From Bacillus sp. Xin1 (GTDB lineage Bacteria > Bacillota > Bacilli > Bacillales > Bacillaceae_G), in NCBI RefSeq assembly GCF_013314535.1, contig NZ_JABUAE010000001.1, positions 124,001-188,000 on the forward strand: 64,000 bases of DNA, read 5' to 3'. Below the pieces are notes generated by a model. The model had not been told where the DNA came from. It saw only the letters and a list, made by a program, of their open reading frames with translations, and did no database searches. Both the position numbers and the translations under genes were made by a program. Shown piece by piece: positions 18,320 through 30,253 of the stretch; position 1 is the first letter of the stretch; every line of letters starts with the position of its first letter.

Positions 18320-19813
18320 TTAGTGGAGCCCCTTCATGAAGCTTTGAATTTTTGTTGATAACATAAATAATGTTATGCTTAATACGATAGATATAGCGCC
18401 AATAACTCCAAAGTAAATAATTTCTGTTGCAGGATTGTATAATTTTACAACCTGTGCATTTATAGCTTGTGCGGATGCAGTAGATAAAAACCACAAACTT
18501 ATTGTTTGTGCCGAAAACGCAGCTGGAGCTAATTTTGTTGTTATTGATAATCCGGCAGGTGATAAACAAACTTCCCCAATTACTACTAATAAAAAGCTAA
18601 GAACTAACCAGATAGGACTTACTAGAGAATCTGTACCGTTAATATAAGCAGGAATAATCATAATCAAGAATGATAATCCAGCAAAAAGTAATCCGATAGC
18701 AAATTTTTTTGTAGTAGAAGGTTGGCGTGTATTAAGTTTTACCCAAACCCATGCAAATAATGGTGCCAGTATTACTATAAATATAGGACTTAATGATTGA
18801 AACCATGCAGATTGTATTTTGAATCCAGCAAATTGTAACTGGGTCCGTTGATCAGCATAGGTAGCTAAAATAATTGCACCTTGCTCTTGTATAGCCCAAA
18901 ACATTGTAGCTGCAATAAATAACGGTATATAAGCAAGAAGGCGAGAGCGTTCAACCTTTGTAGTTTTTGGACTACGATACATATAAATGAAGTAGCAAGT
19001 AGGAATAATAATTCCTAAGATACTTATTAAAAAAGTAAAACGATTAATAGTTAATAACCCAGTGGGTATTGTAACAGCACATAAGAAGACGATAACAAGT
19101 ATGCTTATGCTAAAATGTTTAAGTGTTTTCTTTCGTTCCATACTTGTTAAAGGGTTTGGTATTTGTGTACCAGCTAAACCAAGAGTCTTCTTTTTCGTAA
19201 ACACAAATAGTAATAAGCCTATCATCATACTAACTGCCGCAATTCCAAAACCGAGATGGAAATTATATTGTTGACCTAATGTACCAACGACAAGAGGGGC
19301 TACAAGAGCACCTAGATTAATGCCCATATAGAAAATGCTAAACCCGGAGTCTCGACGTGTGTCAGATTCACTATATAAATTTCCAACAATACTAGAGATA
19401 TTTGGTTTTAATAATCCTGTTCCAAATATTAAAAAGACCATCGATATAAATAAAGTAGTAATACTACCTGGCAGCGATAGAATAAGGTGACCAACCATAA
19501 TTAAAATGCCGCCCCAAAAAACAGTTCTACTTGAACCAAGTAGGCGATCAGAGACCCAACCACCAATAATACTGGACATATATAATAGGGATCCATAAAT
19601 CGCCATAATTGAGGTGGCAGTAGCTAGATCAATCCCTAATCCGCCTTGTGCAATAGAATAATACATATAGTAAAGTAATATGGCCCTCATTCCATAATAA
19701 GAAAATCTTTCCCAAAATTCCGTGAAGAATAAAGTGAATAAACCTTTAGGATGTCCAAAAAAAACTTTTTGTGGAATACTCTCAATAATTTCGTTTTTTT
19801 CTTTCCTATCCAT
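18320..19813 (-). CDS. POT/PTR2-family di/tripeptide transporter
   Basis: A 497-residue proton-coupled oligopeptide transporter of the major facilitator type with 12-14 helices. Family signatures are FFTEFWERFSYYGMRAIL near the N-terminus (ExxER proton-coupling motif) and FSIFYMGINLGALVAP (second PTR2 signature). It resembles lactococcal DtpT. The ATG follows AAGGAGATAACAT. It lies on the minus strand between aspS and tcdA, which are closer in B. subtilis, so it looks like a lineage-specific insertion into a conserved block. The exact substrate cannot be told. Confidence 0.92.
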   Translation of the reverse strand: MDRKEKNEIIESIPQKVFFGHPKGLFTLFFTEFWERFSYYGMRAILLYYMYYSIAQGGLGIDLATATSIMAIYGSLLYMSSIIGGWVSDRLLGSSRTVFWGGILIMVGHLILSLPGSITTLFISMVFLIFGTGLLKPNISSIVGNLYSESDTRRDSGFSIFYMGINLGALVAPLVVGTLGQQYNFHLGFGIAAVSMMIGLLLFVFTKKKTLGLAGTQIPNPLTSMERKKTLKHFSISILVIVFLCAVTIPTGLLTINRFTFLISILGIIIPTCYFIYMYRSPKTTKVERSRLLAYIPLFIAATMFWAIQEQGAIILATYADQRTQLQFAGFKIQSAWFQSLSPIFIVILAPLFAWVWVKLNTRQPSTTKKFAIGLLFAGLSFLIMIIPAYINGTDSLVSPIWLVLSFLLVVIGEVCLSPAGLSITTKLAPAAFSAQTISLWFLSTASAQAINAQVVKLYNPATEIIYFGVIGAISIVLSITLFMLSTKIQSFMKGLH

Positions 19814-20045
19814 AATGTTATCTCCTTAATATATTTAGATATTATTTCAGTATAATTTAAGAGTTTTGATTTTAAAACAAATTTTTAAGTTTACTTCATC
19901 TAGTCATAGAACGATTCGGATTCCTTTATTATGTTTTTGGAATATGTATTTTTAGGAATTCTATAACTTTTTCTATACAAATAGTCGGAAAAACGCTAGA
20001 ATACATCATGGTAGACCATTTTTTGTAATAGGAGTGTAGAACTGA

Positions 20046-20813
20046 ATGTTACATCAATTTTCACGTAATGAATTAGCCTTTGGAAAAGAAGGTCTTGAAA
20101 TATTAAAAAATAGTACGGTTGGTATTTTAGGAATTGGCGGCGTAGGCTCATTTGCAGCGGAAGCATTAGCGCGTTCTGGTGTAGGACGCCTTGTATTAGT
20201 TGATAAGGACGTTGTTGATATTACAAACGTTAACCGTCAAATTCACGCATTACTTTCTACTGTAGGTCGTTCAAAGGTAGAGTTAATGAAAGAGCGTATT
20301 GCTGATATTAATCCAGACTGTGAAGTAATAGGATTAGAAATGTTTTATACAGATGAAACATATGAAGAATTCTTTAAACACGGTTTAGACTTTGTAGTTG
20401 ATGCATCTGATACAATTACGTTCAAAATTCATTTAATTAAACAATGCTTACGACGTAAAATTAAAATTATCTCAAGTATGGGTGCAGCAAACAAAATGGA
20501 TCCAACTCGTTTCCGTATTGCGGATATTTCAAAAACACACACAGATCCAATTGCGAAAGTGATTCGTACGAAACTTCGTAAAGAAGGAATTAAAAAAGGT
20601 GTGAAAGTGGTATTTTCTGATGAAAACCCAATCGTAATTCGTGAAGAGGTTCGTAAAGAAATCGTTCCAGATGAAAACGCAAAAATTCGTAAAGCGAAGT
20701 TACCACCTTCTTCAAATGCATTCGTACCATCTGTTGCCGGTCTAATTATGGCAAGTCACGTTGTGCGTGAACGTATAAAGAATGTAGAAGTAAAGCGTGT
20801 AGGACAAGAATAA
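20046..20813 (+). CDS. tcdA: tRNA threonylcarbamoyladenosine dehydratase
   Basis: An E1-like ATP-dependent enzyme that cyclises t6A37 of ANN-decoding tRNAs to ct6A. It is 255 residues long, with a ThiF-type nucleotide-binding motif GIGGVGSFAAEALARSG (about residues 28-44) and the adjacent acidic VLVDKD. The conserved NVNRQ and SMGAANKMDPT segments match the YgdL/YrvM group. It equals B. subtilis yrvM. The ATG follows GGAGTGTAGAACTGA. In some organisms it works with sulfur-transfer proteins such as the IscS family, which is also encoded in this window. Confidence 0.93.
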   Translation: MLHQFSRNELAFGKEGLEILKNSTVGILGIGGVGSFAAEALARSGVGRLVLVDKDVVDITNVNRQIHALLSTVGRSKVELMKERIADINPDCEVIGLEMFYTDETYEEFFKHGLDFVVDASDTITFKIHLIKQCLRRKIKIISSMGAANKMDPTRFRIADISKTHTDPIAKVIRTKLRKEGIKKGVKVVFSDENPIVIREEVRKEIVPDENAKIRKAKLPPSSNAFVPSVAGLIMASHVVRERIKNVEVKRVGQE

Positions 20814-20821
20814 CAGATAAA

Positions 20822-20857
20822 AAGGTGTATCCCTTATTAGAGGGATACACCTTTTTT
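20822..20857 (+). terminator. tcdA terminator
   Basis: AAGGTGTATCCCT (20822-20834) pairs perfectly with AGGGATACACCTT (20841-20853), then TTTT. Confidence 0.92.
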
Positions 20858-20945
20858 GTTTCTAGTATATTTATTTATCCTTATATTTTTATTTTTCATG
20901 TATAATATAATTGTAAATACTTACATTTAGCTAGGAGGAGAAAGC

Positions 20946-21200
20946 GTGGAACAATTACATCCAGCGGTAGCATTTGTAGGAGTATGGGAAAATTCAAAAG
21001 GATGGCTTGTAAAATTTAGTTGTAAAAATGGAAATACTCATAAATTGGCTGGAAATGAAAAAGCGTATTGCCAAGCATGTCAAGTAATTGCGGAACATTT
21101 GAAAACGAAAGAAGAAGCGATGGAAGTTGCGAAAGAGACGGCTGATAGGCATAATTTAGAAGTGAAAGAGCTATCTTTCATGTATATGAATCCATTTTGA
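20946..21200 (+). CDS. Small conserved-looking protein of unknown function
   Basis: An 84-residue soluble protein (GTG start after CTAGGAGGAGAAAGC, a very strong site). It has three Cys (in FSCKNG and AYCQACQV) and a helical C-terminal half rich in E and K (KTKEEAMEVAKETADRH). The CxxC pair could bind metal but may be chance. It is monocistronic, with a TATAAT-like element at 20901. I do not recognise the family. Confidence 0.7.
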   Translation: MEQLHPAVAFVGVWENSKGWLVKFSCKNGNTHKLAGNEKAYCQACQVIAEHLKTKEEAMEVAKETADRHNLEVKELSFMYMNPF

Positions 21201-21244
21201 AATGAAAAAGAGATTCTGCTTTAAAAAGTAGGATCTTTTAAGTT

Positions 21245-21430
21245 TCAAAAAAGAAATACCCATATCGGTAATGCAATAGATTCAAAGGCGACTAAAAATA
21301 ATAAATAATTATCATATTTGTCCGATTTGTATGAGGAAGTTTTTTTAAAGCCTTTAATAGTACAAAAACCTAAAATCAAAACAAGAATCCCGAGTGTAAT
21401 TTTGAAAATTGTTAATGAAATAGATAACAT
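21245..21430 (-). CDS. Small two-helix membrane protein, unknown
   Basis: A 61-residue protein with two hydrophobic helices (about 5-25 and 42-60) separated by KGFKKTSSYKSDKYDNY. The near-consensus Shine-Dalgarno AAAGGAG touches the ATG directly, which is too close for normal initiation. The next start-like codon in frame is ATT, 9 bases downstream. Either initiation is inefficient or the true start differs. No function is recognised. Confidence 0.5.
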   Translation of the reverse strand: MLSISLTIFKITLGILVLILGFCTIKGFKKTSSYKSDKYDNYLLFLVAFESIALPIWVFLF

Positions 21431-21515
21431 CTCCTTTCAATAACGTGTTTCGTTAGGTATATAATAATATTAAAGTTATATTTTTCCTTATTTTGTTTTG
21501 AATGCACAAAAAATG

Positions 21516-21544
21516 CTCCCCACCGTGTAATATAAGGTGGGGAG
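21516..21544 (-). terminator. Terminator of the RsfA-like gene
   Basis: CTCCCCACC (21516-21524) pairs with GGTGGGGAG (21536-21544). Reading leftward it is followed by CATTTTTT. Confidence 0.9.
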
Positions 21545-21548
21545 TATT

Positions 21549-22193
21549 TCAATTTTCAGCTGAATATATAATGTCTAAATTCCCGTTTTGATCGGTTTTA
21601 AAAATAGGAGCAATTTGATCTTCTTGTTCATCTACTAGCACAAGTTTTCGCGCGCGGTCCATAATTCGAACAAGCATTGCATAATCTTCTTCGATTGCTT
21701 GTTGTTTTTTCGTTAAAGTAGCTAGTTTATCCTCTAATTTCTCGTTTGTTTGTTGTAAGGAGGCAAGCTTTTTATGCAAGTCTTCATTTTCAATTTGTAT
21801 CTTTTCTAACCTAGGATTACTGTGGCCTAAGTTTTGCAAGAATGAGATTACATCCTGCATTGTAAGAGAAGGTTTATTAGAAACAAATTCTTCGGAAAAT
21901 TCAGCATCGATTATAACTTTTTGTTTTGGTTTTAATAGTTGCTCTTTTTCCGTATTTGCTTCAGAGCGTTTTAACTCTTTTCTTTGCTTCTTAGCAAGTT
22001 GTACAGTATCCTCATAATTTTGTCTAACTTCAGCATTCCAGCGAAATCCACAAGCGGCAGAAGTGCGGTTTAATTTATCTCCGACTTCATCGAATGCTTT
22101 TAGTTGTGTGCTGCCACTGCGAATATGCCGTAAGACGGTTTCTGCTAAAAGGAGATCGTCTTCTCCTGTCCATGCATCTTGGCGCGTTTTCAT
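21549..22193 (-). CDS. RsfA-family transcriptional regulator
   Basis: A 214-residue protein with an N-terminal Myb/SANT-like DNA-binding domain ([22 protein letters not shown], then [20 protein letters not shown]). A basic linker and a C-terminal coiled coil (from about residue 145: [20 protein letters not shown]) follow. RsfA and relatives such as YlbO adjust SigF- and SigE-dependent gene expression in sporulation. The start at 22193 follows TGGAGGT with a 7-base spacer. An upstream in-frame extension to 22388 lacks support and would overlap rarA. It is downstream of rarA on the same strand. Confidence 0.85.
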   Translation of the reverse strand: MKTRQDAWTGEDDLLLAETVLRHIRSGSTQLKAFDEVGDKLNRTSAACGFRWNAEVRQNYEDTVQLAKKQRKELKRSEANTEKEQLLKPKQKVIIDAEFSEEFVSNKPSLTMQDVISFLQNLGHSNPRLEKIQIENEDLHKKLASLQQTNEKLEDKLATLTKKQQAIEEDYAMLVRIMDRARKLVLVDEQEDQIAPIFKTDQNGNLDIIYSAEN

Positions 22194-22230
22194 AAGCGAA
22201 ACCTCCATTATCATGTCGTTTTCGCTTAGA

Positions 22231-23517
22231 TTACCCTTTTGGTTTGCTTTTATGCGAACTTTGTAATCTTTCATACACACCTGAAAGTGCTTGTTCAAAC
22301 TTCCCGGTTGTTTTCGGTTTATAATATTGTCTGTTTTTAATTTTATCAGGTAAGTATTGTTGCTCAATCCATCCATTTGGATAATCATGTGGATATAAGT
22401 ATCCGATACCTCTACCTAGTGATTCAGCGCCTTTATAGTGACTATCTTTCAAATGACTTGGCACATCGCCCGTTTGTCCGTTTCGTAAGTCATGAAGTGC
22501 AGCATCAAGCGCCTTGTAGGCTGAGTTTGATTTTGGAGAGAGACAAAGCTCAATTACTGCATTTGCAAGCGGGATGCGAGCTTCTGGAAACCCGACGCGT
22601 TCTGCTGCTTCAATCGCAGCAAGCGTACGTGGTCCAGCTTGTGGACTAGCAAGTCCGATATCCTCATATGCCATAATGAGAAGCCTTCTCCCGATACTTT
22701 GTAAGTCGCCAGCTTCAATAAGGCGCGCTAAATAATGAAGGGCAGCATTCACGTCGCTACCTCGCACAGATTTCTGGAAAGCAGATAGAACGTCATAATG
22801 AGCATCTCCGCCTTTATCGTGAACGAAACTTTTTTTCTGCAAACACTCTTCTGCAATGTCTAATGTGATTTCTACTTTTTGATCATCTGTTGTAAAGCTA
22901 GATAATACAGCAAGTTCAAGTGCGTTATAGGCAGAGCGCATGTCTCCACCAGAGGCGTTTGCAAAGTGGCGAAGCGCTTCATCTGTAACCGTTACATTAT
23001 ATTCCCTAAGGCCCCTTTCTTTGTCGTTGAGCGCTCGTTTTAAGCCGATTAAAAGGTCATCTTCTGTTAGTGCGTGTAACTCGAAGATTTGGCAACGACT
23101 GCGAATAGCAGAGTTAATCGCATGGAAAGGGTTACTCGTTGTTGCGCCAATTAAGGTTAGGAGCCCGCTTTCTAAATGGGGTAAGAGAAAGTCTTGTTTT
23201 GCTTTATCTAAGCGATGCACTTCATCTAAAATTAACACAAGGTGGCGGTGCATCTTTGCTTCTTGTACGACAACTTCCATATCTTTTTTATTATGCGTAA
23301 CAGCATTTAATAGGCGAAAAGGCGTCCCTGTACTACCAGCGATTGCACTAGCAATTGATGTTTTTCCAGTTCCGGGTGGGCCGTATAAAATCATCGATTG
23401 GAAATGGTTTGCCTGAACCATTCGCCATAAAATTTTCCCTTCACTAACTAAATGCTCTTGTCCAATAATTTCTTTCATATTTGTTGGACGCATTCGGTGT
23501 GCGAGTGGTTGTTTCAT
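22231..23517 (-). CDS. rarA: Replication-associated recombination protein A (AAA+ ATPase)
   Basis: A 428-residue clamp-loader-like ATPase acting at stalled replication forks. Walker A is GPPGTGKTS (about residues 47-55), Walker B is LILDEVHR, and the C-terminal MgsA/RarA tetramerisation domain includes [13 protein letters not shown] and [11 protein letters not shown]. It equals B. subtilis yrvN. ATG 23517 is preferred because AAGGGAG lies 9 bases upstream. An in-frame GTG at 23523 is only 3 bases from it. It diverges from cymR. Confidence 0.94.
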   Translation of the reverse strand: MKQPLAHRMRPTNMKEIIGQEHLVSEGKILWRMVQANHFQSMILYGPPGTGKTSIASAIAGSTGTPFRLLNAVTHNKKDMEVVVQEAKMHRHLVLILDEVHRLDKAKQDFLLPHLESGLLTLIGATTSNPFHAINSAIRSRCQIFELHALTEDDLLIGLKRALNDKERGLREYNVTVTDEALRHFANASGGDMRSAYNALELAVLSSFTTDDQKVEITLDIAEECLQKKSFVHDKGGDAHYDVLSAFQKSVRGSDVNAALHYLARLIEAGDLQSIGRRLLIMAYEDIGLASPQAGPRTLAAIEAAERVGFPEARIPLANAVIELCLSPKSNSAYKALDAALHDLRNGQTGDVPSHLKDSHYKGAESLGRGIGYLYPHDYPNGWIEQQYLPDKIKNRQYYKPKTTGKFEQALSGVYERLQSSHKSKPKG

Positions 23518-23681
23518 TGTCACCGTCTCCCTTAATATATAATCTCATTCCATGGTAACATCTTTTGGGTGAAAAATTGAAATGTGATGCTATATAATAT
23601 AAGTAATCCGAGCGAATATTTTTATTTTTCTATCAATTGCAATAATTTCCGAGTTTTTCAATGGGATTTTATGTTATCATT

Positions 23682-23710
23682 TTGATACATAAGTTGAAAT
23701 TTCTTATAAT
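23682..23710 (+). promoter_or_regulatory. SigA promoter of cymR
   Basis: TTGATA (23682-23687), 17 bases, TATAAT (23705-23710). The 300-base rarA-cymR intergenic region is very AT-rich. No further structure was identified there. Confidence 0.75.
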
Positions 23711-23818
23711 ACTATATTATGCTATAATTTCATAGGATTTTGATTTTTACATTGTGTTTTTCTTACGAATAAAGATTTAACTAATAGAAGTGAAATTTTG
23801 AAAAGAGGTGCGAAATAG

Positions 23819-24235
23819 ATGAAAATTTCAACGAAAGGCCGTTACGGCTTAACAATTATGATTGATCTTGCGAAAAAGTTTGGTGAGGGTCCGATTTCTT
23901 TAAAATCAATTGCGCAGGCACATGACCTATCTGAACATTACTTAGAGCAATTGATCTCTCCACTTCGTAACGCTCGTCTTGTAAAAAGTACGCGTGGGGC
24001 ATATGGTGGTTATGTATTATCTGATCAGCCAGCTAACATTACAGCAGGGGATGTAATTCGCGTGCTAGAAGGTCCGATTAGCGTTGTTGAAATGATAGAA
24101 GAGGAAGAGCCAGCACAGCGCCAATTATGGATGCGTGTTCGTGATGCAGTACAAGAAGTATTAGATAGTACAACTTTAGAAGATTTAGTACGCTATGAGG
24201 AAGAAAATCATGGGGGTTATATGTTTTACATTTAA
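23819..24235 (+). CDS. cymR: Cysteine metabolism repressor CymR (Rrf2 family)
   Basis: A 138-residue Rrf2-type winged-helix regulator beginning MKISTKGRYGLTIMIDLAKKFG, with the recognition region AHDLSEHYLEQLISPLRNARLV. It lacks the three-Cys Fe-S cluster of IscR, as CymR does. In B. subtilis it represses cysteine uptake and synthesis genes together with CysK, including the mccAB genes found further on in this window. It is followed by iscS and mnmA as in B. subtilis (yrzC-yrvO-trmU). Confidence 0.93.
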   Translation: MKISTKGRYGLTIMIDLAKKFGEGPISLKSIAQAHDLSEHYLEQLISPLRNARLVKSTRGAYGGYVLSDQPANITAGDVIRVLEGPISVVEMIEEEEPAQRQLWMRVRDAVQEVLDSTTLEDLVRYEEENHGGYMFYI

Positions 24236-24270
24236 TTCCTTGTGAAACGATTTGGAAAGAAGGAGATCTG

Positions 24271-26548
<2,278 letters not shown>

Positions 26549-26553
26549 AACAA

Positions 26554-26590
26554 GAGAAGCCTCTGCCGATTAGCGGTCAGGGGTTTCTTT
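26554..26590 (+). terminator. mnmA terminator
   Basis: GAAGCCTCTGCCG (26556-26568) pairs, with G-U pairs and mismatches, with CGGTCAGGGGTTTC (26574-26587), then TTTC. Confidence 0.7.
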
Positions 26591-26660
26591 CTTAAAGAGC
26601 GAATTTTTGTTCGCTCGGAAAATAGATTCTTTGTTATAATTTGTTGTAGAGGTGAAGAAC

Positions 26661-27320
26661 ATGTCAAATAAGCTTGAAGCAGGCATTCAATATATGCAAG
26701 AAGGAAATTGGGAAGAAGCAGCTAAAAATTTTACAGAAGCAATTGAAGAAAATCCGAAAGATGCACTTGGATACATTAATTTTGCAAATCTATTAGATGT
26801 ACTAGGCGATAGTGAGCGTGCGATTTTATTTTATAAACGTGCATTAGAACTAGATGAAAAATCTGCTACTGCCTATTATGGCCTTGGAAGCTTATATTAT
26901 AGTCAAGAGCAATTTAACGAAGCAAAAGAAATGTTTGAGCAAGCGATGCAAGCTGGCTTACAATCAGCAGATGTGACATTTATGCTTGGAATGACACAGG
27001 TGCAACTTGGGAATGATCGTCTTGCATTGCCGTTTTTACAAAGGGCTGCAGAATTAAATGAGACAGACGTAGAAGCGGTATTCCAATGCGGATTATGCTT
27101 TGCAAGATTAGAACATATTCAATACGCAAAACCTTATTTTGAAAAGGTATTACAAATGGATGAAGAGCATGCAGATGCGTACTATAATTTAGGCGTTGTG
27201 TATGTATTTGAAGAAAATAATGAGCAAGCGCTTGTTTTATTTAAGAAGGCGACTGAAATTCAACCAGATCACTTTTTAGCAGGGAATGGTATTCGTTTAT
27301 TAGAGCAAGAAGCTAAATAG
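26661..27320 (+). CDS. Tetratricopeptide-repeat protein (YrrB-like)
   Basis: A 219-residue soluble protein made almost wholly of about six TPR units (for example EEAAKNFTEAIEENPKDALGY and YNLGVVYVFEENNEQALVLF). It is expected to mediate protein contacts, and the partner is unknown. Start 26661 follows AGAGGTGA. It equals B. subtilis yrrB by place between mnmA and recD2. Confidence 0.88.
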   Translation: MSNKLEAGIQYMQEGNWEEAAKNFTEAIEENPKDALGYINFANLLDVLGDSERAILFYKRALELDEKSATAYYGLGSLYYSQEQFNEAKEMFEQAMQAGLQSADVTFMLGMTQVQLGNDRLALPFLQRAAELNETDVEAVFQCGLCFARLEHIQYAKPYFEKVLQMDEEHADAYYNLGVVYVFEENNEQALVLFKKATEIQPDHFLAGNGIRLLEQEAK

Positions 27321-27349
27321 AAGTTGTGCTTTAACGTGCAGTTATCCTT

Positions 27350-27404
27350 CATCTCATTGCAAAGAATGAGGTGGGGGTTTTACTGCTCGTTAGGGTGAGG
27401 GAAA
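27350..27404. repeat. Structured dispersed repeat, copy c
   Basis: CATCTCATT-gcaaag-AATGAGGTG (27350-27373) is followed by TACTGCTCGTTAGGGTGAGG (27381-27400), which matches the core of the other copies. Its CTCGT/GTGAG arms remain pairable. The first hairpin with GGGGTTTT may also end the yrrB transcript. Confidence 0.5.
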
Positions 27405-27422
27405 CCGGAAAGGAGAGAAAAG

Positions 27423-29759
27423 ATGGGAAACCAACATGCAATGGATTTGTTTGAGGAAGAGCAAAAATTTATAAAAGCACAAGTTCTTCATACCATTTTC
27501 CACAACGAAGAAAACCTCTATTCCGTTGTCAGTATGAAAATCATTGAAACAAATGAAACGTACGACGAAAAAAAAGTGATGATCAACGGTCACTTTCCCC
27601 GTATGCATGAAGATGAAGTATTTACATTGACAGGTCACTTTAAAGACCACCCAAAGTATGGAAAGCAATATTTAGTTGAAACATTTAAAAAAGAATTGCC
27701 TCAAACAAAAACCGGTATGGTGCAATATTTAGCGAGTGATTTGTTTAAAGGGATTGGAAAACGGACAGCAGAAAAGATTGTTGATCATCTTGGGGAGCAT
27801 GCAATTTCTAAAATTATGGACGATCCATCAGCGCTAGAAGGTGTGGTAAACAAGCAGAAAGCGCAAGAAATATATGACACAATCATTGAACATCAAGGTC
27901 TGGAAAAGGTCATGAGCTTTTTAAATGGTTATGGTTTTGGGACGAAGCTCTCAATTAAGATTTATCAGCAATATAAAGAAATGACACTTGAGGTAATTCG
28001 AAACAATCCATATCAGCTGATTGAGGAAGTTGATGGGATCGGATTTGGAAGAGCTGATGATATAGGACGAGCGCTTGGTATATCAGGGAACCATAACGAC
28101 CGTGTACGTGCTGGATGTTTTTATACGTTAGAGAATGTTTCGCTGCAAGATGGGCATGTATTTATGGAAAGAGGTCAACTTGTTCAAGAGACGATCTCGC
28201 TTTTAAATAAGCAAGAGGGCATTGTGACAGAAGAAGATGTAGTGCAGTGTGTTGAAATGATGCAAGGAGAAGGGAAAGTTATTATCGAAGACGAGCGCAT
28301 TTATTTGGCTTCTTTGTTTTATTCTGAAAAGGGTGTTGTCAAATCAATTCGTCGTCTCATGAATCAAGAAGAGACGCCTTCATTTCCTGAAGCAGAAGTG
28401 TTATTAACGCTAGGGAAAATTGAAGAGCAGCTAAAAGTACAATATGCGCCGCTTCAGCAAGAAGCAATTCAAACTGCACTTCATAAACCGATGATGTTAT
28501 TAACCGGTGGACCTGGTACAGGGAAGACAACAGTTATTAAAGGGATTGTTGAAATGTACGCTTCCTTGCATGGTTTATCATTAAACCCGAAAGATTATAG
28601 TGATGATAATCCGTTTCCGATTTTGTTAACAGCTCCGACGGGCCGTGCTGCAAAACGGATGAGCGAGTCAACCGGTCTACCTGCTTGTACAATCCACCGC
28701 TTACTTGGTTGGACGCCAGAAGGTTCGTTCCAGAGAAATGAAACAGACCCTGTGCAAGGGAAGCTCCTTATTATCGATGAGTTTTCAATGGTTGATATTT
28801 GGCTTGCAAATCAATTGTTTAAATCATTACCAACAAATATTCAAGTTATTATTGTAGGTGATGAAGATCAATTGCCATCAGTAGGACCTGGACAAGTGTT
28901 GAAAGATTTGTTAGATGCGGGTGCGATCCCGACAGTGAAGCTAACAGAAATTTACCGTCAAGCAGAAGGTTCATCCGTTATTCAGCTTGCTCATGCGATA
29001 AAAAATGGTACGCTCCCACCAGACTTAGCACAAAATAAAAAAGATCGTTCGTTTATTGGCTGCTCAGGTGCTCAAATTGTTGAAGTCGTAAAGCAAGTAT
29101 GTGAAAACGCAAAAACGAAAGGATTTAGCGCAAGAGATGTACAAGTATTAGCGCCTATGTATCGCGGGCCAGCGGGGATTAATGTATTAAATGAAGCGCT
29201 CCAAGAAGTATTTAATCCCAAAAAAGAAAAGAGTAGGGAAATTGCTTACGGTGATGTTGTATACCGAACGGGGGATAAAGTACTGCAGCTCGTAAATCAA
29301 CCAGAAAGCCAAGTGTTTAATGGTGACATTGGAGAAATTGTTTCTGTATTTTATGCAAAAGAAAATGTTGAGAAACAAGATATGATTGTTGTTTCATTTG
29401 ATGGGATTGAAGTAACGTATATAAAACCGGATTTAAATCAAATTACACATGCGTATTGCTGCTCGATTCATAAATCACAGGGAAGTGAATTCCCAATTGT
29501 AATTATGCCGATTGTAAAGAGTTATTACCGTATGTTGCGCCGAAATTTAATTTATACAGCTATTACGAGAAGTAAAAAATTTTTAATTATTTGCGGGGAA
29601 GAAGCAGCCTTTCAATCTGGTGTAAATCGTCTTGATGATTCCATGCGGCAAACGACATTAGCTAGTCGTTTGCCGGAATTAAAAGGGGAAGTACAAATGG
29701 TTACGATTGATGGTCAAGAGATGGATGTGGAAAACATTTCACCGTATGATTTTATGTAG
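27423..29759 (+). CDS. recD2: ATP-dependent RecD2-type DNA helicase
   Basis: A 778-residue superfamily 1B 5'-3' helicase without RecBC partners. It has an N-terminal OB and helix-hairpin-helix region (FKGIGKRTAEKIVDHLG, and DGIGFGRADDIGRALG), Walker A LLTGGPGTGKTTVIKG (about 360-375), Walker B LLIIDEFSMVD and motif VI YTAITRSKKFLIICG. The ATG follows AAAGGAGAGAAAAG. The order yrrB-recD2 is conserved. It acts in mismatch- and fork-related repair. Confidence 0.95.
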   Translation: MGNQHAMDLFEEEQKFIKAQVLHTIFHNEENLYSVVSMKIIETNETYDEKKVMINGHFPRMHEDEVFTLTGHFKDHPKYGKQYLVETFKKELPQTKTGMVQYLASDLFKGIGKRTAEKIVDHLGEHAISKIMDDPSALEGVVNKQKAQEIYDTIIEHQGLEKVMSFLNGYGFGTKLSIKIYQQYKEMTLEVIRNNPYQLIEEVDGIGFGRADDIGRALGISGNHNDRVRAGCFYTLENVSLQDGHVFMERGQLVQETISLLNKQEGIVTEEDVVQCVEMMQGEGKVIIEDERIYLASLFYSEKGVVKSIRRLMNQEETPSFPEAEVLLTLGKIEEQLKVQYAPLQQEAIQTALHKPMMLLTGGPGTGKTTVIKGIVEMYASLHGLSLNPKDYSDDNPFPILLTAPTGRAAKRMSESTGLPACTIHRLLGWTPEGSFQRNETDPVQGKLLIIDEFSMVDIWLANQLFKSLPTNIQVIIVGDEDQLPSVGPGQVLKDLLDAGAIPTVKLTEIYRQAEGSSVIQLAHAIKNGTLPPDLAQNKKDRSFIGCSGAQIVEVVKQVCENAKTKGFSARDVQVLAPMYRGPAGINVLNEALQEVFNPKKEKSREIAYGDVVYRTGDKVLQLVNQPESQVFNGDIGEIVSVFYAKENVEKQDMIVVSFDGIEVTYIKPDLNQITHAYCCSIHKSQGSEFPIVIMPIVKSYYRMLRRNLIYTAITRSKKFLIICGEEAAFQSGVNRLDDSMRQTTLASRLPELKGEVQMVTIDGQEMDVENISPYDFM

Positions 29760-29900
29760 TAAGGTGAGATTATATAGTGAACCTTTCAACGTGTATAACG
29801 TTATTTTGAAAGTGTAGAGCCGTTCTAGTATGTATAAATGAATGCAGTTTGGACATAATGGCGAATAGAATCTGGGAGACTGTAAGGAGATGAAAGCCAT

Positions 29901-30089
29901 ATGTTCAGTTGTCCAAATTGCAGAGGAAAAGACATTGGGAAAATAGGTGTCAACCAATTTTATTGCTGGAACTGCTATATTGAATTATCGGTTTCAAAGG
30001 GGAAAATCCATACGCATCAAGTAGAAGAAGATGGCTCGCTTAGTTCTCTTGATGATTTATTTGATGAGAATGAACGAACCATCGGATAA
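29901..30089 (+). CDS. Small zinc-ribbon-like protein (YrzR position)
   Basis: A 62-residue protein with two CxxC pairs (FSCPNCRGKD and YCWNCYIE, plus an extra Cys alternative), which can build one zinc ribbon in residues 1-30. An acidic tail (SLDDLFDENE) follows. The ATG follows AAGGAGATGAAAGCC. It is located between recD2 and a YrzQ-like gene, as B. subtilis yrzR may be. The function is unknown. Confidence 0.72.
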   Translation: MFSCPNCRGKDIGKIGVNQFYCWNCYIELSVSKGKIHTHQVEEDGSLSSLDDLFDENERTIG

Positions 30090-30107
30090 TCAAAAGGGGG
30101 ATTTACT

Positions 30108-30236
30108 TTGAACGTACGCAATTCACTAATCGCATTAGGTATCGGAGCTGCGGCATATCAATATGCACGTAAACAAGACGTGTTTTCCAAACGCAATATG
30201 AAAAGAGCACGAAAAATGATTAAGTCTTATCTATAA
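30108..30236 (+). CDS. DUF3918-type small protein, YrzQ-like
   Basis: A 42-residue peptide starting with TTG at 30108 after AAAAGGGGG. It begins MNVRNSLIALGIGAAAYQY and ends RNMKRARKMIKSYL, so it has a short hydrophobic/glycine N-terminal part and a strongly basic tail. The pattern matches the DUF3918 (YrzQ) family as I remember it. The function is unknown. A strong terminator follows. Confidence 0.7.
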   Translation: MNVRNSLIALGIGAAAYQYARKQDVFSKRNMKRARKMIKSYL

Positions 30237-30253
30237 TTATTTCTATAAAGTGA

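Noticed and set aside
18320-19813. Peptide transporter as a horizontally acquired island
   Set aside because: It interrupts conserved order, but no repeats, integrase or clear compositional break could be shown by eye.
18174-20045. 6S RNA near aspS, as I recall for B. subtilis
   Set aside because: I searched both gaps around the peptide transporter gene and saw only terminators and AT-rich sequence without the long closing stem of 6S RNA.
22194-22388. 65-codon N-terminal extension of the RsfA-like protein
   Set aside because: It overlaps rarA, lacks a ribosome site and does not belong to the Myb-domain family. ATG 22193 has TGGAGGT at ideal distance.
22940-23416. 158-codon plus-strand frame opposite rarA
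   Set aside because: It is antisense to a well-supported AAA+ gene, with a composition mirroring that gene and no ribosome site of its own.
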